Of a DNA stretch of 64,000 bases, positions 26,111-34,640 are shown piece after piece. The translations under genes were made by a program, and so were the position numbers. Under the pieces are notes generated by a model. That model made no database searches. It was given only the letters and a program-made list of their open reading frames with translations, and was not told where the DNA came from. Within the stretch, counting starts at the first letter, position 1, and every line of letters begins with the position of its first letter. Location: the NCBI RefSeq assembly GCF_002797435.1, contig NZ_PGEN01000001.1, forward strand, positions 3,036,501 through 3,100,500, in the 5' to 3' direction. Origin of the DNA: Sphingomonas koreensis. Its GTDB lineage: Bacteria; Pseudomonadota; Alphaproteobacteria; Sphingomonadales; Sphingomonadaceae.

Positions 26111-27889
26111 ATGAATTCGACAATTGACCGGCGGCAATTGCTGCGCGGCGCGGCTGTGAGCGGCGGCGCGCTGGCGCTTTCCGCATGGATGCCGGCCTGG
26201 GCACAGACCAACTCGCCCGGCCTGACCCGCGATCTGCCCGTCGTGTCGGGGGAGGACATCCGGCTCAGGATCGCGCACCAGATGCTGACGATCGACGGCA
26301 GGCAGGGGCATGCCATCGGCATCAACGGCACCGTTCCCGGCCCGCTGGTTCGTCTGCGCGAAGGGCAGACGGTCCGCCTGCATGTCGACAACGCGCTGGA
26401 CGAAGACAGCTCGATCCACTGGCACGGGCTGATCCTGCCGTTCCACATGGATGGCGTTCCCGGTGTCAGCTTCCCCGGGATCAAGCCGCGCTCGACCTTC
26501 ATCTACGAATTCCCGATCGTCCAGTCGGGCACCTATTGGTACCACAGCCATTCCGGCCTTCAGGAGCAGATGGGGCATTACGGCCCGATCGTCATCGATC
26601 CGGAGGGCGCCGACCCGATCGCGTCGGATCGCGAGCATGTGATCGTGCTGTCCGACTACAGCTTCATGCACCCGCACAAGATCTTCCAGAAGCTCAAGCA
26701 GATGGGCGGCTATTTCAACCGGCAGAAGCTCACCGCGACCGATGGCGAGCCGATGTCGATCAAGGACCGGCTCGAATGGGGCCGGATGCGGATGGACCCG
26801 ACCGATGTCGGCGACGTGACGGGCTCGACCTACACCTACCTCGTCAACGGACACGGACCGCGCGACAATTGGACTGCGCTGTTCCGGCCGGGCGAGCGGG
26901 TGCGCCTGCGCTTCGTCAACGCGTCGGCGATGACGACGTTCAACGTGCGCATCCCGGGGCTCAGGATCACCATCGTCCAGTCCGACGGACTTCCGGTACG
27001 CCCGGTCGCGGTGGACGAGTTCCAGATCGCGGTCGCCGAAACCTATGATGCGATCGTCGAGCCTGTCGATGATCGCGCCTACACGCTGGTCGCCGAAAGC
27101 GTCGACCGCTCGGGCATGGCGGTCGCGACGCTTGCGCCACGTCCCGGAATGGCCGCCACCGTGCCGCCGCTGCGCAAGCGTCCGCTCGCGACGATGACCG
27201 ACATGGGCATGGGCGGAATGGACCATGGCAGCGGAGGCGGGTGCACGCCCGAACATGCCGCGATGGGCCATTGCACAATGCCCGAGGCCGGCGCCGCCGA
27301 TCATGCGGGAGCGGAGAAGGCCCCTGCGATGGACCACGGGATGCGTGACTTCTCCGTCGCGCCGGGGGTCAAGAAGACCCCGACCGTCCAGTCGATCTCG
27401 CCGATGCCGGTCGACCGGATGGGCGATCCGGGCCAGGGCCTGGCCGATGTCGGCCACCGCGTGCTCACCTATCGCGATCTCGTCGCGGTCGAGCGCAACC
27501 CCGATATCCGCGCACCCGAGCGGGCGATGCGCATCCACCTCACCGGCAACATGGAACGCTATATGTGGGCGTTCGACGGCGAGAAGCTGTCGGAGGTGAA
27601 GGCGCCGATCCCGTTCCTCGAGGGCGAGCGCGTGCGCGTGACGCTCGTGAACGACACGATGATGGGCCACCCCATCCATCTGCACGGCCATTTCTTCGAA
27701 CTGGTGACCGGGCATGGCGACTTTGCCCCGCGCAAGCATACGGTGAACGTCCAGCCGGGCGGAACCGCGACCTTCGACTTCACCGCCGATGCGGTGGGCG
27801 ACTGGGCGTTCCATTGCCATATGCTCTACCACATGCACGCCGGGATGATGCAGGTCGTGACGGTGCGTCCGCGGGAGGACGCGGCATGA
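26111..27889 (+). CDS. copA: CopA-type multicopper oxidase, periplasmic, copper resistance
   Basis: A 592-residue protein with a TAT leader (DRRQLLRGAAV). The four copper motifs are intact: IHWHG (from His103), YHSHSG (from His145), HPIHLHG (from His520) and HCHMLYHM (from His568). A Met/His/Gly-rich insert lies at about residues 360-415 and contains a Cys-flanked element C-x2-EHAAMGHC (Cys378 to Cys388). The PcoA/CopA family oxidises Cu(I) in the periplasm and binds extra copper through its methionines. ATG at 26111 is the start that leaves the twin arginines at the N-terminus. The stop overlaps the copB start (ATGA). Confidence 0.92.
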   Translation: MNSTIDRRQLLRGAAVSGGALALSAWMPAWAQTNSPGLTRDLPVVSGEDIRLRIAHQMLTIDGRQGHAIGINGTVPGPLVRLREGQTVRLHVDNALDEDSSIHWHGLILPFHMDGVPGVSFPGIKPRSTFIYEFPIVQSGTYWYHSHSGLQEQMGHYGPIVIDPEGADPIASDREHVIVLSDYSFMHPHKIFQKLKQMGGYFNRQKLTATDGEPMSIKDRLEWGRMRMDPTDVGDVTGSTYTYLVNGHGPRDNWTALFRPGERVRLRFVNASAMTTFNVRIPGLRITIVQSDGLPVRPVAVDEFQIAVAETYDAIVEPVDDRAYTLVAESVDRSGMAVATLAPRPGMAATVPPLRKRPLATMTDMGMGGMDHGSGGGCTPEHAAMGHCTMPEAGAADHAGAEKAPAMDHGMRDFSVAPGVKKTPTVQSISPMPVDRMGDPGQGLADVGHRVLTYRDLVAVERNPDIRAPERAMRIHLTGNMERYMWAFDGEKLSEVKAPIPFLEGERVRVTLVNDTMMGHPIHLHGHFFELVTGHGDFAPRKHTVNVQPGGTATFDFTADAVGDWAFHCHMLYHMHAGMMQVVTVRPREDAA

Positions 27890-28926
27890 TCCGGCTCCTT
27901 TCCGTCGGCGCGGTGTTCGGTGCGCTGATCGCGGCGGTGCCCGCACTCGCGCAGGCGCATGGCGGACACGGACAGCAGGGCGCTTCGCCGACCCTTGCGC
28001 CCAAGCCCGCCGCATCCGGCTGCACGCCCGAACATGCAGCGATGGGACATTGCACGATGCCGGAGGCCAAGTCCGGGACGCCGCCAGCCGCAGACGATCC
28101 TGACTGCCCCGCCGAGCATGCCGCGATGGGCCATTGCACCCCAAAGGCGCGGCCATCCGAAGATGCGGCCGGCACCGCCTTGCCTGCGGGCGATGCACCC
28201 GCGCCGCGCCCGGTCGCGGCCAACTATGCCGACCGCGTCTGGGGCGCCGACGCGATGCAGCCCGCGCGCACCCAGCTCCGCCGCGAGCATGGCGGCGGCA
28301 CCTTCAGCCAGGTCATGCTCGACCTCGCCGAAGTGAAGATCGCCCAGGGCCGCGAAGGCTACGGGTTCGAAGCCAATGTCTGGTACGGCGGCGACATCAA
28401 CCGCGTCGTCTTCAAGGCGGAAGGCGAGGGCGAGTTCGGCGAAGCGATGGAGGGCGCCGAGCTGACCGGGCTCTACAACCGCGCGATCGATCCCTATTTC
28501 AACCTTCAGGCCGGTATCCGCCAGGACGTCGGTGCCGGTCCGGACCGCACGCATGCGGTGGTCGGGGTCGAGGGCCTTGCCCCCTACTGGTTCGAGGTCA
28601 GCGGCTATCTGTATCTGTCGACCGAGGGGGAAGTGACGGCGAGCGTTGCGGGGGAGTATGACCAGCGCCTCACGCAGCGGCTGATCCTCCAGCCCAAGGT
28701 GGAGTTCGACCTGTCGGCGCAGGACATGCCCGAACTCGGGATCGGGTCGGGGCTGACCGGGGCCGAATTCGGCCTGCGCCTGCGCTACGAGGTCGCCCGC
28801 GAATTCGCCCCCTATGTCGGTGTCGTCCACGAACGCAAATTCGGCCGGACGGCGGATTATGCGCGCGCCGCAGGCGAGGACCGGGCCTCCACCAACTTGG
28901 TTATGGGCGTTCGCGCCTGGTTCTGA
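27886..28926 (+). CDS. copB: CopB outer-membrane copper resistance protein
   Basis: A 346-residue protein with a signal peptide ending near LAQA-HGGHG, a low-complexity region to about residue 105, and a beta-barrel domain of the CopB/PcoB family (YADRVWGADAMQPARTQLRREHGG) ending in RAWF. The low-complexity region holds two copies of the same C-x2-EHAAMGHC element seen in CopA (Cys46-Cys56 and Cys74-Cys84). It would sit in the outer membrane and bind or pass copper. It is translationally coupled to copA. Confidence 0.9.
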   Translation: MIRLLSVGAVFGALIAAVPALAQAHGGHGQQGASPTLAPKPAASGCTPEHAAMGHCTMPEAKSGTPPAADDPDCPAEHAAMGHCTPKARPSEDAAGTALPAGDAPAPRPVAANYADRVWGADAMQPARTQLRREHGGGTFSQVMLDLAEVKIAQGREGYGFEANVWYGGDINRVVFKAEGEGEFGEAMEGAELTGLYNRAIDPYFNLQAGIRQDVGAGPDRTHAVVGVEGLAPYWFEVSGYLYLSTEGEVTASVAGEYDQRLTQRLILQPKVEFDLSAQDMPELGIGSGLTGAEFGLRLRYEVAREFAPYVGVVHERKFGRTADYARAAGEDRASTNLVMGVRAWF

Positions 28927-28976
28927 TGTCCCACTGCACCGGTTCTGCACATCCAGAAGACCGAAATCGCATGATG

Positions 28977-28998
28977 GGCTGCGCAACGGCTGCGCAAC
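28977..28998. promoter_or_regulatory. two tandem 11-bp repeats, candidate OmpR-type regulator site
   Basis: GGCTGCGCAAC occurs twice with no gap, 37 bases before the start of the DUF4173/regulator/kinase operon. An 11-base period places both half-sites on the same DNA face, as in PhoB- and CreB-type boxes. The regulator encoded in the operon is of this family, so autoregulation is plausible. Confidence 0.45.
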
Positions 28999-29009
28999 GT
29001 TGCCGCAAA

Positions 29010-29028
29010 CCTCCCTGCGAAAGGGAGG
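29010..29028 (+). promoter_or_regulatory. hairpin that includes the ribosome binding site of the DUF4173 gene
   Basis: CCTCCCT (29010-29016) and AGGGAGG (29022-29028) pair perfectly around the five-base loop GCGAA. The right arm is the Shine-Dalgarno sequence for the ATG at 29035, so the folded leader would hide it. No T-run follows, which argues against a terminator of copB. Confidence 0.45.
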
Positions 29029-29034
29029 ATTTCA

Positions 29035-30681
29035 ATGGACCTTCTCGGATCTGTCCGCCGCGGGCGGTTCGTCTGGCTCGCCGCCGCTGCCGCCTTGCTT
29101 GTCGCGCTCGGCGACGTCCTGTTCTGGCAATATGGCTTCCATGGCGGGCAGTTCGGCGGTTACCTGATGGCCCTTATGCTGATGGCCGTCGCGGTGCGCC
29201 CGGCGATGTGGCGCGACGGCCGGGCGATGACGGCGGCGGCGATGGCGATGCTGTTCGCCGCTGCGATCCTGCTCGATCCGGGCTGGCTCGCGCTCCTGCT
29301 GTTCATGACCGCTTCCGCAATGGCGGTGCTGCTTCCCGCGACCGGCCGGTTCGACGATGGCTGGCGCTGGTTCCAGCGGTTGCTGCTCCACGGGCTGCGC
29401 ACGCCGCTCGCGCCATTGCTCGATCTGCTGCGCGCGATGCGGACGCGCCGCCGGCGCAAACGCGGCGGGCCCGGCCTGCCTCGCGGGCTGGCCGTTTTCG
29501 CTCTGCCTGTCGCGGGCAGCGCGGTGATCCTGATGCTGTTCGCCTCGGCCAACCCGGTGCTCGACCGGTTTCTCAGCGGCCTGACCGAATTCGAGCTTTC
29601 GCTCCTGAGCATTGCTCGCGCGATCCTGTGGTGCGGGTTGCTGCTGCTCGCCTGGCCGCTCCTGCATCCGCGCCCGCGTCAGAAGCTGTTCGGCACGTTC
29701 GACGGCTCGGGTGACTTGCCGCTGCCGGGCGTATCGGTCGCGTCGGTGACGCTGTCGCTCGTCGCGTTCAATCTCCTGTTCGCGCTGCAGAACGCCATGG
29801 ATATCGCCTATCTTGGCGGGCTGCTGCCGATGCCCGAGGGGATCACGCTCGCCGAATATGCGCATCGCGGCGCCTATCCGCTGATCGCCACGGCGCTGCT
29901 CGCCGCGGTGTTCGTGCTGGTGACATTGCGTCCCGGATCGACCACCGCCGCGGTCCCCTTGATCCGTGGGCTGGTGATCCTGTGGATCGCGCAGAATCTG
30001 GTGCTGGTCGGTTCCTCGATCCTGCGCACGATCGACTATGTCGAGGCCTATTCGCTGACCGAGTTCCGCATGGCGGCGCTGGCCTGGATGGCGCTGGTCG
30101 GGCTGGGGCTGGTCTTCACCTGCTGGCGCATGCTGACCGGCAAGAGTGCGAGCTGGCTGATCAACGTCAACCTTGCCGCTGCCGGGCTGGTGCTGACCGC
30201 GTTCAGTCTGACCGACACCGCGGCGATTGCGGCCAAATGGAACGTACGCCATGCGCGCGAGGCCGGGGGCAGGGGCGCCGAACTCGACCTTTGCTATCTC
30301 AACAATCTGGGCGGACCGGCGCTCGCGGCGCTGATCGAGTTGGAGCAGCGCCCGGATCTGCGGCCCGACTTCCGCGAACGTCTGCAGAGCGTGCGCAGCG
30401 AAGTGCACCACCGGCTGCAGCACGACATTGCGGAAGGCGGTTGGTCGTTGCGCGCCGCCCGACGGCTCGCGTCCGCCGATGCAGCGGCCTTGCCCAAGCC
30501 CGTGCCGCTCAAGCCGGGGGTACGCGGATGCGATGGCGCGATCATCCCCCCGGCCGAACCGCCCGCAATGCTCGAAGGGCCCCCGGTCGCGGTGCCTGCC
30601 GGCTCCGCCGCCGAAGCAACGGCGCGGGCGGCGTCCGAAGCGGCCCGGCCCGCCGCATTGACAGCGGAGCCTGAGCAATGA
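29035..30681 (+). CDS. DUF4173 (DUF4153-like) integral membrane protein
   Basis: A 548-residue protein with about ten to twelve hydrophobic segments up to residue 400, then a soluble tail with Ala/Pro-rich end. The segment WNVRHAREAGGRGAELDLCYLNNLGGPAL is typical of DUF4173 proteins. No transport or enzyme motif is recognised. The ribosome site is AGGGAGGA, located in a hairpin arm. The stop overlaps the response regulator start (ATGA), so the protein is made together with a two-component system and may be its sensor partner or target. Confidence 0.8.
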   Translation: MDLLGSVRRGRFVWLAAAAALLVALGDVLFWQYGFHGGQFGGYLMALMLMAVAVRPAMWRDGRAMTAAAMAMLFAAAILLDPGWLALLLFMTASAMAVLLPATGRFDDGWRWFQRLLLHGLRTPLAPLLDLLRAMRTRRRRKRGGPGLPRGLAVFALPVAGSAVILMLFASANPVLDRFLSGLTEFELSLLSIARAILWCGLLLLAWPLLHPRPRQKLFGTFDGSGDLPLPGVSVASVTLSLVAFNLLFALQNAMDIAYLGGLLPMPEGITLAEYAHRGAYPLIATALLAAVFVLVTLRPGSTTAAVPLIRGLVILWIAQNLVLVGSSILRTIDYVEAYSLTEFRMAALAWMALVGLGLVFTCWRMLTGKSASWLINVNLAAAGLVLTAFSLTDTAAIAAKWNVRHAREAGGRGAELDLCYLNNLGGPALAALIELEQRPDLRPDFRERLQSVRSEVHHRLQHDIAEGGWSLRAARRLASADAAALPKPVPLKPGVRGCDGAIIPPAEPPAMLEGPPVAVPAGSAAEATARAASEAARPAALTAEPEQ

Positions 30682-31403
30682 TCAAGTGCCCCATGCCGCG
30701 CTCGATCCTGATCGTCGACGATGATCCGCACATCCGCCAGCTTCTGGTCTTCGCCTTCGGCAAGGCCGGGCTGGAGACGGTCGAGGCGGGCGATGGCGAG
30801 GAAGCGCTGGCGGCCGTCGCGCGTCAGCGGCCGAGCCTGATCGTGCTCGACATCAACATGCCGCGCATGGACGGGCTGGAAGTGTGCCGGCGGCTGCGCG
30901 CAGCGGGAGACGTGCCGATCCTGTTCCTGTCCTCGCGCGACGACGAGATCGATCGCGTGCTGGGCATCGAGCTGGGCGGTGACGACTATGTCGTGAAGCC
31001 CTTCTCGCCGCGCGAAGTGGTGGCGCGATCGATGGCGATCCTGCGCCGCACTGCGGCCACGCCGCCGCCGGTCGAGAACGTGGCGAAGCTCGATTATGGT
31101 GGTCTCAGCATTGATGCCGACGCCTGGTCGGCAAGCTGGCAGGGTGTCGAGGTGCCGCTGACCGTGACCGAGTTCACGATCCTGCGGACGCTCGCCTCGA
31201 TGCCCTCGCGCATCTTCTCGCGCGACATGATCATCGACCGGCTGCACGGGCCCGGCTTCGCGATTACCGATCGCACCGTCGACAGCCATGTCCGCAACCT
31301 GCGGCGCAAATTCGCCGATGCCGGTTGCGGAGACCTGATCGAGACGCGCGCCGGGGTCGGCTATCGCCTGGGGGCGTGCAAGGGGACGATCGCGGCGGCA
31401 TGA
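30678..31403 (+). CDS. OmpR-family response regulator
   Basis: A 241-residue protein with a receiver domain (acidic cluster DDD near residues 14-16, phosphoacceptor Asp58 in VLDINMP, Lys in VVKPFSPRE) and a C-terminal winged helix (VPLTVTEFTILRTLASMP and RTVDSHVRNLRRKF). All phosphorylation residues are intact. The gene overlaps both neighbours by four bases. It would be phosphorylated by the next gene product and may bind the tandem repeats at 28977. Confidence 0.92.
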   Translation: MIKCPMPRSILIVDDDPHIRQLLVFAFGKAGLETVEAGDGEEALAAVARQRPSLIVLDINMPRMDGLEVCRRLRAAGDVPILFLSSRDDEIDRVLGIELGGDDYVVKPFSPREVVARSMAILRRTAATPPPVENVAKLDYGGLSIDADAWSASWQGVEVPLTVTEFTILRTLASMPSRIFSRDMIIDRLHGPGFAITDRTVDSHVRNLRRKFADAGCGDLIETRAGVGYRLGACKGTIAAA

Positions 31404-33019
31404 TCGCCCGGCTCAAGGCCTTGGTCGCGCGGCACTGGCCGGTGCTGCGGCTGCGCACGATCCTGTTCGGCACCTTGCTGTTCGTCGCCGCGCTTCCGGG
31501 CTTTGGCGCGATCTTCCTGCGCGTGTACGAGAACGCGCTGGTCCGCCGCACCGAGGCCGAACTGGTGGCGCAAAGCGCGGCGCTGGCGGCGAGCGCGGCA
31601 GTGCTCTGGGCGCCCGCGCATTCCGTACCTGCAGGCGATCCCGGCGGGGAGACCGCGCCGGACGATCGCAGCCGCAGCTATCGCGAACAGCCGACCGAGG
31701 TCGATCTGCGCGCATCGCCGATCCTCCCGCCCCGGCCCGCGGCGGCGCCCGCAACCGTCGCGCCAGAAGCAGCCGCACTGGCGGTCGCCGGCCGAATGGT
31801 GCCCGCCTTTCTCGAGACCAAGCAGGCGACCTTGTCGTCGATCGTCATGCTCGACCGCAACGGCATCGTGCTGACCGGGCCGGACAAGGGGCGCTCCTTT
31901 GCAATGCTCCCCGAAGTGCGTTCGGCGCTCTCGCGCGCGCCGGCCACCGTGCTGCGGCAGAATGAACGCTATGCCGCGCGCTATCCCTTCGAATGGCTGA
32001 GCCGCGCTTCCAATCTCCGCCTCCATCATGCCCGACCGATCGCGGCGGGCGGGCAGGTGGTGGGCGTGCTGCTGGTCTCGCGCTCGCCGCGCGCGCTGTT
32101 CCGCGGCATCTATGAGGATCGCGGCAAGATCGCGCTCGGATTCGTCCTGATCCTGATGACGCTTGTCGTCCTCTCTGGCGTTCTTTCGCGCGCGATCGTC
32201 CGGCCGATCGAGAATCTGAGCCGCACCACCCGCGCGCTGGCATCGGGTCGGCGGGTCGAGCCGCCGCGCCCATCGCTCCAGGTGGTCGAGATTCGCGCCC
32301 TGTTCGACGATTTCGAGATCATGGCGGACAGCATCGACAAGCGCTCGCGCTATCTGCGCGACTTCGCCTCCTCGGTCAGTCATGAGTTCAAGACGCCGCT
32401 CGCCGGCATCGGCGGCGCGATCGAGCTGCTCCAGGACCATGGCGGCGAGATGACCGCGGCCGAGCGCGAGCGGTTCCTGCACAACATGGCGGGCGATGCC
32501 GAGCGGCTGTCGCGACTGGTGCGGCGTCTTATGGAACTGGCGCAGGCGGATCTGCACCAGCATGATGCCGAGCCGCGTGCGGCGCTGGCCCCGGTCCTCG
32601 CCGCGGTCGCCGATGGCTTGGGCGGCGACGGCTTCGCGATCCGCTTCGTGCTGCCCGAGGCGCTGCCGCTGCTCGCCATCGATGGCCGCACGCTCGAGGC
32701 GATCCTGACCACGCTTGCCGACAATGCGCGTCAGGCCGGGGCGTCGGAACTGGCGATCGCGGTGCGGGTCGAAGACGATGCTGCGCTGCTCGACCTCACC
32801 GACAACGGACCGGGGATTGCGCCGGGCGACCGCGACCGGATCTTCGACCCCTTCTTCACGACCAAGCGCGCGACCGGCGGGACCGGGCTCGGCCTGTCGA
32901 TCGCCCGGTCGCTGATGCAATCCTATGGCGGCACGCTGCGGCTGCTCCCATCCGATGGCGGCGCGCATTTCGAGCTGGCGTGCGGGCTCGTTCCTGCGAA
33001 GCCGCGACACCCGGCCTGA
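31400..33019 (+). CDS. membrane sensor histidine kinase (CreC/ChvG-like architecture)
   Basis: A 539-residue protein with membrane segments at about residues 19-42 and 233-258 enclosing a periplasmic sensor region, an adjacent HAMP linker, HisKA with SVSHEFKTPLAG (His328), and an ATPase domain with DNARQAG, DNGPGIAPGD and GGTGLGLSIA. The periplasmic region has a Pro/Ala-rich insert near residues 75-125. It is full-length and should be active. It is translationally coupled to the response regulator. The signal is unknown. Confidence 0.9.
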   Translation: MIARLKALVARHWPVLRLRTILFGTLLFVAALPGFGAIFLRVYENALVRRTEAELVAQSAALAASAAVLWAPAHSVPAGDPGGETAPDDRSRSYREQPTEVDLRASPILPPRPAAAPATVAPEAAALAVAGRMVPAFLETKQATLSSIVMLDRNGIVLTGPDKGRSFAMLPEVRSALSRAPATVLRQNERYAARYPFEWLSRASNLRLHHARPIAAGGQVVGVLLVSRSPRALFRGIYEDRGKIALGFVLILMTLVVLSGVLSRAIVRPIENLSRTTRALASGRRVEPPRPSLQVVEIRALFDDFEIMADSIDKRSRYLRDFASSVSHEFKTPLAGIGGAIELLQDHGGEMTAAERERFLHNMAGDAERLSRLVRRLMELAQADLHQHDAEPRAALAPVLAAVADGLGGDGFAIRFVLPEALPLLAIDGRTLEAILTTLADNARQAGASELAIAVRVEDDAALLDLTDNGPGIAPGDRDRIFDPFFTTKRATGGTGLGLSIARSLMQSYGGTLRLLPSDGGAHFELACGLVPAKPRHPA

Positions 33020-33023
33020 AGCT

Positions 33024-34625
33024 TCAGACCAGCGCCTCGAACCTGAAGTTGGTGAACTTCGTCTCGCCCTCGCCCGCCGAATAGAGGCCGGGGCGCAGCA
33101 TCAGGAAGCCGCCGCGGACATTGTGGTGGTAGCCTGAAACCTCCATGCCGCGGTCGAAACGCGTCCAGGTCTTCCCGCCGTCGCTCGACGTGTCGAAGGT
33201 CACGATATGGCGGTTGTTGGTGACCCGCATCCGCATCTTGCGTCCATGCGGATTGGCCGGGCGGCCGCGCTCGATGCCATATTGGTGCGTGACGAAGCGC
33301 GTCTCGTCAAAACCCAGGCCACAATAGAGCTTCTCGTCATAGAAGAGGATCAGCCCGGCGGTGCCGCCCGGTGCGATCTCGATATCGCATTCCAAGCGAT
33401 AGCCGGGGTCGCCCGCGATCAGCAGCAGCGGCGATGATGAGGATGGCGCGGTCCCGCGGCCCTTGAGGATCAGCGACCCGTTCTCGACCCGGGCGCGGGT
33501 CTGCTCGTCCGCGGCGGGCTTGAAGAAGTTCCACTTGGTGCCGATCGCGAGGCGGCTGAAATCGTCCGACAGCGCCATGCCGTGCGGCCCCGCTTTCTCG
33601 CCGCCCTTGGGCTTGGCGATCGGCCGGGACAGGTCGCCGCCTTTCATACTGAACCAGCCGTCTGCGGTCCATTCGACCGGATCGAGCAGCGTCTGCCGCC
33701 CGAGCGTCCAGTAACCGTTCTCGAAGCCGTGATAGACTGCCCACCAGCCGCCATCCGGTCCTTCGACCAAAGTCGCATGGCCGCGCGACCACCATTTCTC
33801 GTCGATCGACGTCGTGCGCACCAGCGGATTGCGCGGGCAATTCTCCCACGGGCCGTTGATCGACCTGGAGCGCGCCGCGATCACCATATGGCCGGTCGGC
33901 GGCCCCGCGGTGCCGCCGACCGCGGTGATCATGTAGAACCAGCCATTGTGGCGCGTGATCTTCGGCCCCTCGGGCGCGAACCCCTCGACGATCCAGTCGC
34001 TGGGGTAGCGCCAGGGATCATAGACATGCTCGGGCTCGCCAATGCGGCTGAGACCGTCGTCCGACAGGCGTACGCGATCGCCGCCCGACAGGAACAGCCA
34101 GCGCGACCCGTCCTCGCCCACCGCATGGCCAGGATCGATATGGGCAGGGAGCTTGAGATCGACCGGATCGCTCCACGGCCCTTCGATCTTGTCGGCCCAG
34201 ATCACCCAGCTCGTATTGGGGTTCTTGGTCGGTATGTAGAGATAATAGCGGCCCTTGTGCTTGCAGAGCTCGGGGGCCCAGACCGATCCGATGTTTCGCG
34301 TCAGCGCAGCGCCGACCGGGCGCCAGTTGATCAGGTCGCGCGAGTGCCAGATGACCAGCCCCGGATAGGAATCGAAGGTCGAGAAGGTCATGTAATAGTC
34401 CTTCCCGTCCTTGAGGATCGTCGGATCGGGATGGTCCCCCGCCATCAGCGGGTTGAGGAACCGGCCGTCGCCAAGGTCCGGGATCCGCTGGTTGTCGAAC
34501 CCGCGCTTCCAGTCGGGCACGGGTGCCTTGGCCGCACCGGTGCGTGGGGCGGCGCTCGCCGGGCCAAGAAGAGTGGCGCTGCCAGCAAAGGCTGCGCCCA
34601 TGATGTGGCGTCGGTTCAGATGCAT
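33024..34625 (-). CDS. glycoside hydrolase family 43 protein with C-terminal beta-sandwich domain, exported
   Basis: A 533-residue protein with a TAT-like leader (NRRHIMGAAFAGSATLL). Residues about 55-340 form a GH43 five-bladed propeller: the general base Asp in GDHPDPTIL, SVWAPEL, and the acid Glu in EGFAPEGPKI, with RGHATLVEGPDGGWW further on. The C-terminal about 190 residues resemble the concanavalin-like domain found in GH43 beta-xylosidases and arabinofuranosidases. It probably trims side chains of pectin. It is the last of three minus-strand genes (receptor, esterase, GH43). Four bases separate its end from the end of the sensor kinase gene. Confidence 0.85.
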   Translation of the reverse strand: MHLNRRHIMGAAFAGSATLLGPASAAPRTGAAKAPVPDWKRGFDNQRIPDLGDGRFLNPLMAGDHPDPTILKDGKDYYMTFSTFDSYPGLVIWHSRDLINWRPVGAALTRNIGSVWAPELCKHKGRYYLYIPTKNPNTSWVIWADKIEGPWSDPVDLKLPAHIDPGHAVGEDGSRWLFLSGGDRVRLSDDGLSRIGEPEHVYDPWRYPSDWIVEGFAPEGPKITRHNGWFYMITAVGGTAGPPTGHMVIAARSRSINGPWENCPRNPLVRTTSIDEKWWSRGHATLVEGPDGGWWAVYHGFENGYWTLGRQTLLDPVEWTADGWFSMKGGDLSRPIAKPKGGEKAGPHGMALSDDFSRLAIGTKWNFFKPAADEQTRARVENGSLILKGRGTAPSSSSPLLLIAGDPGYRLECDIEIAPGGTAGLILFYDEKLYCGLGFDETRFVTHQYGIERGRPANPHGRKMRMRVTNNRHIVTFDTSSDGGKTWTRFDRGMEVSGYHHNVRGGFLMLRPGLYSAGEGETKFTNFRFEALV

Positions 34626-34640
34626 CCCGCGATCCCTGGT

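Noticed and set aside
29010..29028. Hairpin after copB as a rho-independent terminator
   Set aside because: No T-run follows and the right arm is the ribosome site of the next gene.
29032..30678. 548-codon minus-strand frame
   Set aside because: Mirrors the DUF4173 gene almost exactly; Gln/Arg-rich shadow of a Leu/Ala-rich membrane protein.
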